Assembly (NCBI RefSeq): GCF_000482745.1
Contig: NZ_KI519494.1
Location: 315,334 to 379,333, forward strand
Length of the DNA: 64,000 bases
Direction of reading: 5' to 3'
DNA from: Oleidesulfovibrio alaskensis DSM 16109
GTDB lineage: Bacteria; Desulfobacterota; Desulfovibrionia; Desulfovibrionales; Desulfovibrionaceae
The position numbers and the translations under genes were made by a program. Each line of letters opens with the position of its first letter. The stretch's first letter is position 1. Of this stretch, positions 51,993 to 61,575 are shown in pieces. The notes beneath the pieces are model-generated. The model was not told the origin of the DNA and did no database searches. It saw only the letters and a program-made list of their open reading frames with translations.

Positions 51993-52110
51993 TTGGGCCT
52001 CCCGTTAATTTTGGTGCTTATTACCGTGTACTTCAGGATCATCAGGCAACGCGGACATTCCGGTGCGGAGCACGGGCCCGCGTTACCGGCTATACGTGAC
52101 ATTACCTGTA

Positions 52111-52139
52111 ACAGTACTCGTTTCCGAACATCAGTTCAA
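52111..52139 (-). promoter_or_regulatory. Possible sigma-70 promoter of rbo
   Basis: On the minus strand TTGAAC (52139-52134) and TACTGT (52116-52111) are 17 nt apart, about 120 nt before rbo. The -10 match is modest. No PerR- or Fur-like box is evident in the rest of the 372-nt gap. Confidence 0.35.
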
Positions 52140-52274
52140 GCCCCTTTCTGACTTTTTAGTGATAAGTCCTCTGTGAATTTTGTCCAGAAGAAAAAGATGT
52201 TGCGTTGTGTTGCGGCAGCCGCACCGCAGCAGCCGCGGGCGTGCGCGCGGCAGGCACCGTACTGCCGTGCACCC

Positions 52275-52321
52275 GAAAAAGGACGGCCGCCTTTTTGCCG
52301 TTGAGTACAAAAAGGCGGCCG
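52275..52321 (-). terminator. Intrinsic terminator after purL
   Basis: A perfect 14-bp stem (52284-52297 with 52308-52321) with a 10-nt loop, followed on the minus strand by TCCTTTTT. It lies 44 nt past the purL stop. Confidence 0.85.
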
Positions 52322-52364
52322 CCGGAAAGACGCAACACCGCGGTACCGCGGCGGTGCCTGAATA

Positions 52365-55346
52365 CTAGAAGTTCAGCGTGCCTTTAAAGCTGCGCGCCAG
52401 TTCTTCCACAGGTTCGGCAAGCAGTACGGAGTCTCCGGAGAGCACGCGCAGGGAATCGTGTGCGGTCACCTGTCCGATACGGGTGCAGTGCTGACCTTTG
52501 AACATCTGCTCAAAGGCGTTCTGCTGTGCTGCTGGCACGGTGACCAGCAGGCGCGATGCCGATTCGGAGTAGAGCACTTCAGCCTTGTTCAGGCTGCCTG
52601 CAAGAGCCACTGCGTTCAGGTTGACATCGGCGCCCGTGCGTCCTGCCAGAGCCATTTCGGCCACAGCCACAGCCAGACCGCCGTCGGACAGGTCGTGACA
52701 GCCGGAAACAAGTCCGGCACCGATGGCTTTGTACAGCGTGCGGTAGCGCAGGAGTGCCGGAACGGCGTCCACATGCGGCACATCGGCGGAAAGAATGCCC
52801 AGCTCGTCTGCCAGTTCCGATCCGCCCAGTTCGCGGCGGGTGACACCCAGCAGGTATATGCCGTCTCCGGCTTGTTTGAAGTCGGAAGTGACTGTTTTGT
52901 TCACATCGGGGATGACCCCCAGAACGGAGAACAGCACCGTGGGCGGAATGGATATTTTGGTACCGCCGCCGGTGTAGTCATTTTTCATGGAATCTTTGCC
53001 GGATATGCAGGGTACGCCGTAGGCCTGACAGAAATGGGCCAGAGCTTTGTTGGCGCGTACCAGCTGCGCCAGCTTGTACCGGCCGTCGGGAGTTTTTTCC
53101 GACTGCACGGGGTCGCACCAGCAGAAGTTGTCCACACCGGCCATATGATCAATGTTGCCGCCCACTGCAACCGCGTTGCGCACCGCTTCGTCAATGGCGT
53201 TGGCCATCATCCAGTAGGTGTCGATATCGCTGAATTTGGGGCAGATGCCGTGCGAGAGCACTATGCCTGCCTCGTTTTCCAGCAGGGGGCGCATGACGCC
53301 CGCATCGGCGGGGCCGTCACGCAGAACGCCCACCAGCGGTTTGACGACGCTGCCGCCCTTTACTTCGTGGTCGTACTGGCGGATGACGTACTCTTTGGAG
53401 CAGATGTTCAGCCGTCCCAGCATTGTTTTAAGCAGGCTGCCCTGATGGGCGTCGTCCACGTCTATGGCCGGTGCCGACAGCTGCGGGCGTTCCCACACGG
53501 CGTCAAGCTGCATCTGCGGAACACCGTCATGCAGGAACTCCATGGAAAGGTAGGCCACCGGCTTTTCGCCGTAGGTCACATGAAAGTAGCCGGAGTCAGT
53601 GAATTCGCCCAGTGCTGTGGCCTCAACGTCCATTTCGCGTGCAAGGGCAAGAAACTCTTCTATTTTTGCAGGCGGTACGGCCAGCGTCATCCGTTCCTGC
53701 GCTTCGGAAAGCAGGATTTCCCACGGGCGCAGTCCGTCATATTTGAGCGGTGCGCGCGAAACGTCTATGCGGCAGCCGCCGGTGTCTTCGGCCATTTCGC
53801 CCACGGAAGAGGAAAGCCCTCCGGCACCGTTGTCTGTAATGGCGTTGTACAGGCCTTTGTCCCGTGCGCGCATGATGAAATCATACGTTTTGCGCTGTGT
53901 GATGGGGTCACCGATCTGTACTGCCGTGGCGGGAGAGCCTTCGTGCAGTTCCTCGGACGAGAACGTGGCGCCGTGGATGCCGTCCTTGCCTATGCGTCCG
54001 CCGGCCATCACCACGATATCGCCCGGCAGAGCCTTTTTTTCGTGACCGGGTCTGCCCGCCACCGTGGCCGGAATCATGCCCACTGTACCGCAGTAGACCA
54101 GCGGTTTTCCCAGGTACCTGTCGTGGAACACAATGGAGCCGTTTACCGTGGGAACACCGGATTTGTTGCCGCCGTGCTCCACACCTTCGCGCACGCCTTC
54201 AAGCACGCGGCGCGGATGCAGCAGGCGGGGGGGCAGTTTTTCTTCATAAAAGGGCGAGGCAAAACAGAACACATCGGTGTTGCACACCATGTTGGCGCCC
54301 ATGCCGGTGCCCATGGGGTCGCGGTTTACGCCCACAATGCCGGTAAGCGCTCCGCCGTAGGGGTCAAGCGCCGAGGGCGAGTTGTGGGTTTCCACCTTTA
54401 TGCAGACGCTGTGCGTGTCCGTAAAGGATATGACACCTGCGTTGTCCTTGAAAACGGAAAGGCAGAAGTCTTTTTTGCCCATGCGTTTGCGCAGCAGGCT
54501 TGTGGAACCCTGAATACAGGTTTTGTACAGGCTGTTGATGGTCTCGCCGGTGCCGGTTTCTTCGTTGCGGTACCGGATGCGTGCAGAGAAAATCTTATGC
54601 TTGCAGTGTTCGGACCATGTCTGGGCAAGCGCTTCCACTTCGGCATCGGTGGGACGTGCGGGCAGGCCCATTTTTTCGCGGGCGGCTTTTACGTCCGGTT
54701 GCGCGTAATGGTCGCGTATGCAGTGCATTTCTTCCAGACTGAGAGCCAGCGTGTTGTCGCGGCTGAAAGCGGCCATGGCCGCGTCGTCCATGGTGTCCAG
54801 CGGGATAAAGGCCACTTCGTCGCAGGCCTGTCCCAGTACCTGCGCGGCAGCGGCGGGAAAGCCCGGCTCGGCTTGCCACTGGGCGCGGCTTTTGACGGAA
54901 AAGCGCTGGATGAGTTCGTTGGCAAGCAGATCGCGTCCTATGCGTTCCACATCATCGCGCGAAAGATCGCCGCTGATGCGGTACTGGTTGGCCACATACA
55001 CGTTGACCGAGCGACGGTCGCTGATGCCCAGCACAATGGCAATGGTTTCGCGGGCGGTGCGGCCTTCGTTGTCCGTCACGCCCGGGCGCAGGCCCACTTC
55101 CAGATACCAGTCGGCATCGCCCGCGGCGGGGGCGGCAGATGCCTCCTGCAGAACGGGGTCGTGCAGAGCTCCCTGTTTCAGCACTTCGTCAAGCTGCTGC
55201 TCCGAAAGCCCGTCAATGGTGAACACTTTGACTATCTGCACGGACTCGGGAGTGATATCCAGAGATTCGGCAATTTTGTTGCAGACCTTGCGGCCCACGG
55301 TGTCCGCGACATGGGGTCGCAGACCAACTTCAATGCGGCGTAGCAT
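52365..55346 (-). CDS. purL: Phosphoribosylformylglycinamidine synthase, PurS-PurS-PurL fusion
   Basis: 993 residues. Two successive PurS-like repeats open the protein (IEVGLRPHVADTVGRKV at about 5 and LEVGLRPGVTDNEGRTA at about 83), then the PurL catalytic region with two AIR-synthase-like halves (HNSPSALDPYGGA, SDGGLAVAVAEMALAG). No glutaminase domain is present, so a separate PurQ is needed. It makes FGAM in purine synthesis. An ATG with CAGGAG supports the start. Confidence 0.94.
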   Translation of the reverse strand: MLRRIEVGLRPHVADTVGRKVCNKIAESLDITPESVQIVKVFTIDGLSEQQLDEVLKQGALHDPVLQEASAAPAAGDADWYLEVGLRPGVTDNEGRTARETIAIVLGISDRRSVNVYVANQYRISGDLSRDDVERIGRDLLANELIQRFSVKSRAQWQAEPGFPAAAAQVLGQACDEVAFIPLDTMDDAAMAAFSRDNTLALSLEEMHCIRDHYAQPDVKAAREKMGLPARPTDAEVEALAQTWSEHCKHKIFSARIRYRNEETGTGETINSLYKTCIQGSTSLLRKRMGKKDFCLSVFKDNAGVISFTDTHSVCIKVETHNSPSALDPYGGALTGIVGVNRDPMGTGMGANMVCNTDVFCFASPFYEEKLPPRLLHPRRVLEGVREGVEHGGNKSGVPTVNGSIVFHDRYLGKPLVYCGTVGMIPATVAGRPGHEKKALPGDIVVMAGGRIGKDGIHGATFSSEELHEGSPATAVQIGDPITQRKTYDFIMRARDKGLYNAITDNGAGGLSSSVGEMAEDTGGCRIDVSRAPLKYDGLRPWEILLSEAQERMTLAVPPAKIEEFLALAREMDVEATALGEFTDSGYFHVTYGEKPVAYLSMEFLHDGVPQMQLDAVWERPQLSAPAIDVDDAHQGSLLKTMLGRLNICSKEYVIRQYDHEVKGGSVVKPLVGVLRDGPADAGVMRPLLENEAGIVLSHGICPKFSDIDTYWMMANAIDEAVRNAVAVGGNIDHMAGVDNFCWCDPVQSEKTPDGRYKLAQLVRANKALAHFCQAYGVPCISGKDSMKNDYTGGGTKISIPPTVLFSVLGVIPDVNKTVTSDFKQAGDGIYLLGVTRRELGGSELADELGILSADVPHVDAVPALLRYRTLYKAIGAGLVSGCHDLSDGGLAVAVAEMALAGRTGADVNLNAVALAGSLNKAEVLYSESASRLLVTVPAAQQNAFEQMFKGQHCTRIGQVTAHDSLRVLSGDSVLLAEPVEELARSFKGTLNF

Positions 55347-55459
55347 GAAAGACTCCTGCGGTATTGCGGTGGTCGGGTTGGGCTTTCCTTAATGGCAAAC
55401 GCGGCGTTTGCAAAGGGTAAAAACAGAATGTTGCGCCGCGGGGCACTGCGGCCCTGCGG

Positions 55460-55505
55460 ACAAAAAAAGAGGCGCAGCCCCGTGCGGGGGGTGGGCGGCG
55501 CTGTG
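55460..55505 (-). terminator. Possible terminator after the HDOD-GGDEF gene
   Basis: A GC-rich imperfect hairpin (CCCC/GGGG core with an outer GCGC pairing) is followed on the minus strand by seven T residues, directly after the stop. Confidence 0.4.
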
Positions 55506-55510
55506 TTCTG

Positions 55511-58069
55511 TCATGCGGAACCGGGATGCAGGGGGGCTTGAGCAACCTGCCGTCCTCCGGCTTTTTTTGCGGCGTAGCTTGCGGTGTCGGCCCGCTGGAC
55601 AAGACTTTCCGCAGAATCCTGCGATTGCAGAAGGGCAACCCCCACACTGGCGCTTACAGCACCTGATGTGCCCGATTCAATGGCGTCCAGTATGCGGGCG
55701 GACATGGCGGGTAGCGCGTCTTCTTTGAATTCCGTCACGATGACGGTAAATTCGTCGCCGCCGTAGCGGCAGGCAAAATCAGTTCCTTTGCGTATGCAGG
55801 AGCGCAGGGCGTTGGAAACCTGACGCAGTATTCTGTCGCCTTCGCGGTGCCCTTGCGTGTCGTTGATGGCTTTGAACCCGTCCAGATCAAGGAAGATAAG
55901 TGCCAGAGGATGCCGTGTGCGATGGCAGCGGGCTATTTCTCTGTCGAGCAGCATGTGAAAATGCGTATGATTGAAAAGCCCTGTGAGGCCGTCAAACACT
56001 GCCTGCATGCGCATTTTTTCTTCCATGCGCCGGATGCTGGTCAGATCGCGCCCCACGATGATCCAGCGCGCTGTTTCCGCCCGCGTTTTGAGCGGCGAGA
56101 CTGAAAGCTCGTACAGTGCGCTGCTGCCGTCGGGCAGTTTTATGGCGACTTCCACCGGTACGGGCGTCTGTTTTTCCTGCGGGTGTGCCGTCTGCTGTTC
56201 CGCAGTGTCCGCCTGCCGCTGCACAGGCAGATGATCGGCCCCCCACGCGGCACCGGGCGTTGTGGCGGCGGCGATGTCAAACAGCATGGTACCGGCCTGC
56301 AGCAGCATGTCCGAGCTGGTCCACAGCACTCTGCCGGTGGCGTCGACGGTGAATACAACCTCCTGCATGGCCTCCATGAGGCTGCTCAGAAAGTCATTTT
56401 GTTCCAGCACTTCGGCTTCCAGTGCGGAAACCTGTGTTATGTCTTCGATACGTACCAGAAATGCCCCCTGCTCAGGCAGGTTGCGGAAGATGCTGAGCAG
56501 AGCGCAGGTACGGGCTGCTCCCTGCGTGGTGCAGTATGTAAAAATTTTGTTTGCGGCATTGTTTTGTGTTTCCGCCGTGATCTGCCGCCATACTGATTCG
56601 GTCTCAATGCCGTATGCATTGCGCAGCACGTCGCTTAAAGCATGCCCGCGCGGGTCGCTGTCCTGCCCGGCAAGTGCAAGAAAGGCCGTGTTGGCTTCGC
56701 GTATGATGCCTGTGGCGTCCACCTGCGCCACCATGTTGGGCAGCGAATCAAGCAGACGGGCTTTACTGCGCAGTCCGCTCTGTTCCGTATAGAATATTTC
56801 CAGCCCTTTTGAGAGAAATCTGGCGTATACGGCCAGGCTGCCTTCTTCCTGCAGTCTGGTTTTGCTGCGCGGCACGTTCATGCTGCCGTACACGTCACCC
56901 TCGGCAGCCAGCGGCAGGCGCACACCGCCTCTGCTCCACGGCAGGGCGTCAACCTCGGCACTGCTGGCAACGGGCTGCACACCCTGTTCGGGCACAGGAC
57001 GGAAAAGCACATATCTGTTTACGGAAGGATCGCGCAGAGCCACTTCCCATTTCTTCATGTTCCACAGCCAGTGCAGCTGTCTGCCGGTCATTTTGACGGC
57101 TTCTTCGTACGAGGCGGCGCGCTGCAGTTCTGTGCTCAGAAAATGAAAGCGCTGAATGTCTTCAAGCGTCTGGGTGTAGAGTCTGTCGGAAAGCGGGGCG
57201 TCTTCTATGCCCAGAGAGCTGAGCAGAACGCGGAAGCGGGTGGCACAGTCGGCGCGCAGCGCTTCCATACCCGGCCCGTCAAGCTGCAGCAGCCCGGCCA
57301 TCAGCATTTCATGGCGGATGAGTTCCGCATGATCGCCCTGTCCGGTCTGCAGCAGTTCGGCCCAGCGGGTGGCAAGCGCGACGCACAACGTGAAGGGGTC
57401 CAGCCCGTTAAGCGCCGGGGCATGATGGTGGCGCACCGCGTCGACAAAGCGTTGCGGCATGTTCCATGTGCTGAACAGTTCTGCGGAAAGCTCCTGATGC
57501 TCTTTGCCCCAGTGGACCTGTTCGGATGTGGCGTGGGCGCGGGAATATTCCGTCAGATAACGGCGGCGGGCAAGCACGGGGTCTGAACTGCGGGTGCACT
57601 GTCTGATAAAAATTCCCAGATCTTTGAGCAGTGCGGCAAGATAGGCCAGAGCCTCGTCGCCGGGTGCCAGCTGGGCCGACAGTTTTTCTGCGGCAATGGC
57701 GCTCCACAGTGCCATGCGCCAGTCGGGAAAAAGTTCGGTTGGTTTGCGGTGCAGTGCGCCGGTCACGCGCTGCTGGTAGGCTATGGACAGGGCTATTTTG
57801 AGAATTTCCCGCGAGCCGAGTACCACTACGGCCCGCTGCATGTCGGACACGGGATTGCGCTGCCCGTAGTAGGGTGAGTTGACCAGTTCCAGAATGGTGG
57901 CCGCAAGAACCGGATCCATGGCCAGCAGCTCGGCGATGACAGAAAAATCGGGCTCCGGCTGGGCAAGCGCCTGCAGCAGTTTGACCATCACAGGGGGAAA
58001 CGTGAGCTGAAGACACTCGGAGTACCACTCCATGGTCTTACTGCGGTCAGCTGCTTCTTGCGTGGTCAT
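55511..58069 (-). CDS. HDOD-PAS-GGDEF signalling protein
   Basis: 852 residues: an HDOD domain (about 20-210, FPPVMVKLLQALAQ, LVNSPYYGQR), a less clear central region, two PAS domains (about 420-530 and 545-680) and a GGDEF diguanylate cyclase domain whose active site reads RYGGDEFTV. The allosteric I-site has KGTD in place of RxxD, so product inhibition may be weak or absent. It is predicted to make cyclic di-GMP. It lies 8 nt after the polyprenyl synthase gene, with AGGAAG upstream, and is the last gene of that operon. Confidence 0.9.
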   Translation of the reverse strand: MTTQEAADRSKTMEWYSECLQLTFPPVMVKLLQALAQPEPDFSVIAELLAMDPVLAATILELVNSPYYGQRNPVSDMQRAVVVLGSREILKIALSIAYQQRVTGALHRKPTELFPDWRMALWSAIAAEKLSAQLAPGDEALAYLAALLKDLGIFIRQCTRSSDPVLARRRYLTEYSRAHATSEQVHWGKEHQELSAELFSTWNMPQRFVDAVRHHHAPALNGLDPFTLCVALATRWAELLQTGQGDHAELIRHEMLMAGLLQLDGPGMEALRADCATRFRVLLSSLGIEDAPLSDRLYTQTLEDIQRFHFLSTELQRAASYEEAVKMTGRQLHWLWNMKKWEVALRDPSVNRYVLFRPVPEQGVQPVASSAEVDALPWSRGGVRLPLAAEGDVYGSMNVPRSKTRLQEEGSLAVYARFLSKGLEIFYTEQSGLRSKARLLDSLPNMVAQVDATGIIREANTAFLALAGQDSDPRGHALSDVLRNAYGIETESVWRQITAETQNNAANKIFTYCTTQGAARTCALLSIFRNLPEQGAFLVRIEDITQVSALEAEVLEQNDFLSSLMEAMQEVVFTVDATGRVLWTSSDMLLQAGTMLFDIAAATTPGAAWGADHLPVQRQADTAEQQTAHPQEKQTPVPVEVAIKLPDGSSALYELSVSPLKTRAETARWIIVGRDLTSIRRMEEKMRMQAVFDGLTGLFNHTHFHMLLDREIARCHRTRHPLALIFLDLDGFKAINDTQGHREGDRILRQVSNALRSCIRKGTDFACRYGGDEFTVIVTEFKEDALPAMSARILDAIESGTSGAVSASVGVALLQSQDSAESLVQRADTASYAAKKAGGRQVAQAPLHPGSA

Positions 58070-58077
58070 GGGCCTTC

Positions 58078-59046
58078 CTACCTGCTGCGGTTTTTCACAT
58101 AATCCACCGTTTGCCTGAGCACGGTTTTTTCCCTGCTTTCGTCCAGCATGTGCAGTGCCTCTGCGGCTTTTTTCAGATAGGTGTCGGCAAGGTCTCTGGT
58201 GGCTTTGTCCAGCCCCTGTCCGCGCACCGCTCTTGCCACGTTGTCCACATCGGCATCGGAAAAGGTGCCGGTGGTGAATTTGTGCAGAAACTCCTGCCGG
58301 TCGGCGCCTTCCAGCCTTTCCAGATACATGTGCAGCGGCGGGGTAAGCTTGCCTTCGCGCAGGTCGCCGGCCACCGGCTTGCCGGTTTCTCCGGCAGAAG
58401 GTGAAAAGTCCAGCGCATCATCCACTATCTGGAAGGCTATGCCCAGATTCATGCCGAAGTCGCAGGCTGCCTGCTCCTGCTGCTCCGTGGCACCGGCCGC
58501 AATGGCACCCAGCTGACAGGAAGCCTGAATCATCCACGCGGTTTTGCCTTTGATAATTTCTATATATGTTTCCTGCGGGTGGCCTGTGCTGCGCAGGTAT
58601 TCGATTTCGGCAATTTCACCGGTGGCTGTTTCAATGATGGCCCGTGCGATGCATTCGGTAAGCCTCGTATCACCATAACGCGAAACAATGAGGTTGGCGA
58701 GGGCCAGCAGCGCATCGCCTGCAAGGATGGTTCTGGTGCTGCCGAAAAGTGTGTGCGCGGCGGGCAGACCACGGCGCAGCGCGGCGTCGTCTATGATGTC
58801 GTCGTGCAGCAGTGTGGCCGAGTGCAGCAGCTCGACGGAACAGGCCAGCGGGTATATATCGTCGCCGCCGCGGCCCAGGGCACGGGCAAAAAGTATGGCC
58901 AGCAGCGGCCGCAGGCGTTTGCCGCCGGCGCTCAGCACATGAGTGGCCACAGGTTGCACCATGGTGTTCAGAGTGCCGGTTTCCGCGGCCAGAGTCTCAT
59001 TCACTTTGGGCTGGATGGCGCCCAGATATTCCAGAAGTTCTTGCAT
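58078..59046 (-). CDS. Polyprenyl diphosphate synthase (octaprenyl-type)
   Basis: 322 residues from ATG 59046; a TTG 36 nt upstream is possible but has no ribosome site. Both aspartate-rich motifs are present: DDIIDDAALRRG near residue 82 and DDALDFS near 210. Length and context indicate a long-chain enzyme making the menaquinone side chain. It follows mqnB by 47 nt and precedes the HDOD-GGDEF gene. Confidence 0.92.
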   Translation of the reverse strand: MQELLEYLGAIQPKVNETLAAETGTLNTMVQPVATHVLSAGGKRLRPLLAILFARALGRGGDDIYPLACSVELLHSATLLHDDIIDDAALRRGLPAAHTLFGSTRTILAGDALLALANLIVSRYGDTRLTECIARAIIETATGEIAEIEYLRSTGHPQETYIEIIKGKTAWMIQASCQLGAIAAGATEQQEQAACDFGMNLGIAFQIVDDALDFSPSAGETGKPVAGDLREGKLTPPLHMYLERLEGADRQEFLHKFTTGTFSDADVDNVARAVRGQGLDKATRDLADTYLKKAAEALHMLDESREKTVLRQTVDYVKNRSR

Positions 59047-59093
59047 GAGCCGTATTGTTCCGTTTTTCAAGCCGCTAGGCAAGTGTATCTTTG

Positions 59094-59807
59094 TCAGACA
59101 AACAGGGCGCGGGCGGCCTGCCCCAGCGAGGCGAATGCATCGTCCACGGCCCAGTCATGCGCTGCGCGCGAACCGACCACATTGGAAACCGTGCGCAGTT
59201 CCAGAAAAGGCACACCCTGCCGCAGACAGCCGAGCGCCAGCGCAAAGCCTTCCATATTTTCTGTCAGGGCATGATGCGTCTGCCGCATGGCGCAGGCGCG
59301 TTCCGCCGTACCGCTGGCGGCGGCCACCGTCAGGCTGCCGCCCGTGCGGCAAAGGGGCGGCGGGGTCAGCTGCAGCACGGCCAGTACCGGCGCGGGGTTC
59401 AGCTCTATACTGTTCCAGACCGGATTGACGGCATCGTCCGTCTGGCCGAACCCGATTCCCATGGGGTCGACCCCCTGTGCCGTATACAGGCCGTAATCGG
59501 CCCATGTTTCACGCGTGGCCAGCACAGTGCTGCCCAGCGGGGCGGCATCCGGGTCAAATGTGCCTGCTATACCCAGCGAGATAACCCCGTCGATGTTGCG
59601 GTGTTCGCCCAGCAGCCGGCCCAGTGTAAAGGCCGCATTCACCGGTCCCACACCGGTCACGGCCAGCAGACACTGACGTTCGTTGACGGGCGATGCGCAT
59701 ACTTCACCCTGACGGGGCAGCACGCAGCCTACGCGGCCCCTGCCGTTGAACCCTTTAAGGACGGCTTCCATTTCTCTGGTGGTGGCGGTGGTAATAATCA
59801 GCGTCAT
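59094..59807 (-). CDS. mqnB: Futalosine hydrolase
   Basis: 237 residues from ATG 59807 (MTLIITTATTREME). A nucleosidase fold of the PNP/MTAN family is seen: TGVGPVNAAFTLG, SLGIAGTFDPD, ENMEGFALALG and a C-terminal LRTVSNVVGSR with the catalytic Asp in HDWAVDDAF. It removes the base from futalosine in the alternative menaquinone route. The neighbouring polyprenyl synthase supports this; the ribosome site is weak. Confidence 0.88.
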   Translation of the reverse strand: MTLIITTATTREMEAVLKGFNGRGRVGCVLPRQGEVCASPVNERQCLLAVTGVGPVNAAFTLGRLLGEHRNIDGVISLGIAGTFDPDAAPLGSTVLATRETWADYGLYTAQGVDPMGIGFGQTDDAVNPVWNSIELNPAPVLAVLQLTPPPLCRTGGSLTVAAASGTAERACAMRQTHHALTENMEGFALALGCLRQGVPFLELRTVSNVVGSRAAHDWAVDDAFASLGQAARALFV

Positions 59808-59852
59808 CTGGTGGTAGGTATAACGGGTTGCAGTTCCGGTGCTTTTATAGTG

Positions 59853-59884
59853 CACCGCCCCTCCTGTAAAGCGAAGGGGCGGTG
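59853..59884. terminator. Hairpin between the UDP-sugar dehydrogenase and mqnB
   Basis: A perfect 10-bp stem (CACCGCCCCT with its complement) with a 12-nt loop but no T-run. A TATAAA flanked by CGGTGC/GCACCG (59837-59857) adjoins it and might be the mqnB promoter. Confidence 0.4.
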
Positions 59885-59920
59885 TGCGGGGGCATATGCG
59901 CCGCAAACAAAACGGTGCCG

Positions 59921-61234
59921 TTACAGGCGCCAGTAGTCAAAACCGGCGTCAGTGAACGCGGCGGGCGACTTTGCGCCTTTGATATCCAGCAGCAGGGCTT
60001 TTTGCGGATCGCGGAACCAGCCGCGGATATCCTGTGCCTGCAGTGCGTCGTATTCCGCGTGCGGTACGGCCAGAATAACAGCATCCAGCTCGCGCAGGGT
60101 GTCCAGACCGGTCAGGGTCAGGCCGTATTCTTCGTGGGCTTCCGCGGGGTCGGCCTGCGGGTCGTGCACCAGCACATGCACGCCGTAGTCGCGCAGTTCG
60201 TCAATCACGTCCACCACGCGGGTGTTGCGCAGGTCGGGTACGTTTTCCTTGAAGGTAAGCCCCAGCACGCCCACGCGGGAACCGGCCACCACGTTGCCTT
60301 TGCGGATCATTTTTTTCACGCAGGTTTCGGCCACGAATTTGCCCATGCCGTCATTGATGCGGCGTCCGGCAAGAATGACCTGCGGGTGGTGTCCCAGCGC
60401 TTCGGCCTTGAAGGTGAGATAGTACGGGTCGACGCCGATGCAGTGGCCGCCCACGAGACCGGGACGGAACGGCAGGAAATTCCATTTTGTGCCGGCTGCT
60501 TCAAGCACTTCCAGCGTGTCGATGTCCATGCGGTCGAACAGCAGCGCCAGTTCGTTCATAAGGGCGATGTTCAGGTCTCTCTGGGTGTTTTCGATGACCT
60601 TTGCTGCCTCGGCAACGCGGATGCTGGATGCGCGGAATGTTCCGGCGGTGACCACTGTGCCGTACATGCGCTGCAGCAGGTCCGCCGTGGCTTCATCGCT
60701 GCCGGAAACAACCTTGACGATGGTTTCGAGGGTGTGAACTTTGTCGCCCGGATTGATGCGCTCGGGCGAATAGCCCACGGTGAAGTCGGTGCCGAATTTC
60801 ATGCCCGATTCTTTTTCAAGAATGGGCACGCAGATTTCTTCGGTAAGGCCGGGGTATACCGTGGATTCGTATACCACCACGCAGCCTTTTTTCATGGTGC
60901 GGCCCACAGTGCGCGAGGCGCTTTCCACCGGAAAAAGATCGGGCCGGCGATTGCCGTCGATGGGCGTGGGCACGGCCACGATGACAATGTCCGCCTGACC
61001 GATGCGCGCGGGGTCTGCGGTAAATTCTGCCTTGCACGCCGCCAGCCGGGAATTTTCCACTTCGCCTGTGGCGTCTTCACCTTTGATGAGGGCATCCACG
61101 CGGCGTTGCGAAATGTCAAAGCCGATCACGCGGAAGTGTTCGCTTAAGGCCACGGCAAGAGGCAGCCCAACATAGCCGAGACCCACAACGGCCACGGCGG
61201 CATTTGCGTCGGTAAGTTCTTCAAACCTGATCAT
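59921..61234 (-). CDS. UDP-N-acetyl-D-hexosamine 6-dehydrogenase (WbpO/TviB-like)
   Basis: 437 residues of the UDP-glucose/GDP-mannose dehydrogenase family: N-terminal NAD motif VVGLGYVGLPLAVAL, the catalytic Cys in GGHCIGVDPYYL and the C-terminal LGLTFKENVPDLRNT. The sequence fits the WbpO/TviB subgroup that oxidises UDP-GalNAc or UDP-GlcNAc to the uronic acid for surface polysaccharide. No other polysaccharide genes are nearby. The start is preceded by GGAG-like bases near 61244. Confidence 0.9.
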   Translation of the reverse strand: MIRFEELTDANAAVAVVGLGYVGLPLAVALSEHFRVIGFDISQRRVDALIKGEDATGEVENSRLAACKAEFTADPARIGQADIVIVAVPTPIDGNRRPDLFPVESASRTVGRTMKKGCVVVYESTVYPGLTEEICVPILEKESGMKFGTDFTVGYSPERINPGDKVHTLETIVKVVSGSDEATADLLQRMYGTVVTAGTFRASSIRVAEAAKVIENTQRDLNIALMNELALLFDRMDIDTLEVLEAAGTKWNFLPFRPGLVGGHCIGVDPYYLTFKAEALGHHPQVILAGRRINDGMGKFVAETCVKKMIRKGNVVAGSRVGVLGLTFKENVPDLRNTRVVDVIDELRDYGVHVLVHDPQADPAEAHEEYGLTLTGLDTLRELDAVILAVPHAEYDALQAQDIRGWFRDPQKALLLDIKGAKSPAAFTDAGFDYWRL

Positions 61235-61344
61235 TGCGGTTTTCTCCGAAAAAAAAGCATTGTCCGGTCGGGGTGTTCAGAGTCTGTCCTGCACTGCCGC
61301 GCGGGAATGTCCGTGCAGCCCGTGCTGGACATGGACGGCGCGGT

Positions 61345-61575
61345 ATGAAAAAGAACGCCCTTATGGAATTCACAAAACAGTTACTTTCTGCTGCGGTCGG
61401 CCTGTGGCTTTTTGCCGAAGGCATTACTTTTTTTCTTGGCGCCGAGCGCCTGAAGCCGGTGCTGCGCGCCCTTGCGGAAACCAGAACCGCCCATCTGCGC
61501 ATTACCGGTCTGGTCATGATGCTGCTGGGCGTCGGGGCTGTGGCGCTGGCCCGTTATTATTTCATTTCCGGTTAG
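61345..61575 (+). CDS. DUF2065-like small membrane protein
   Basis: 76 residues from ATG 61345 (an ATG at 61363 is also possible; no strong ribosome site). Two hydrophobic helices flank a short polar loop: LLSAAVGLWLFAEGITFFL and ITGLVMMLLGVGAVALARYYF, the DUF2065 (YjeT-like) pattern. Its 3' end overlaps that of the convergent methyltransferase gene by 14 nt. Function unknown. Confidence 0.7.
   Translation: MKKNALMEFTKQLLSAAVGLWLFAEGITFFLGAERLKPVLRALAETRTAHLRITGLVMMLLGVGAVALARYYFISG

Noticed and set aside
52458..55343. A 961-codon plus-strand frame opposite purL
   Set aside because: Antisense shadow of purL.
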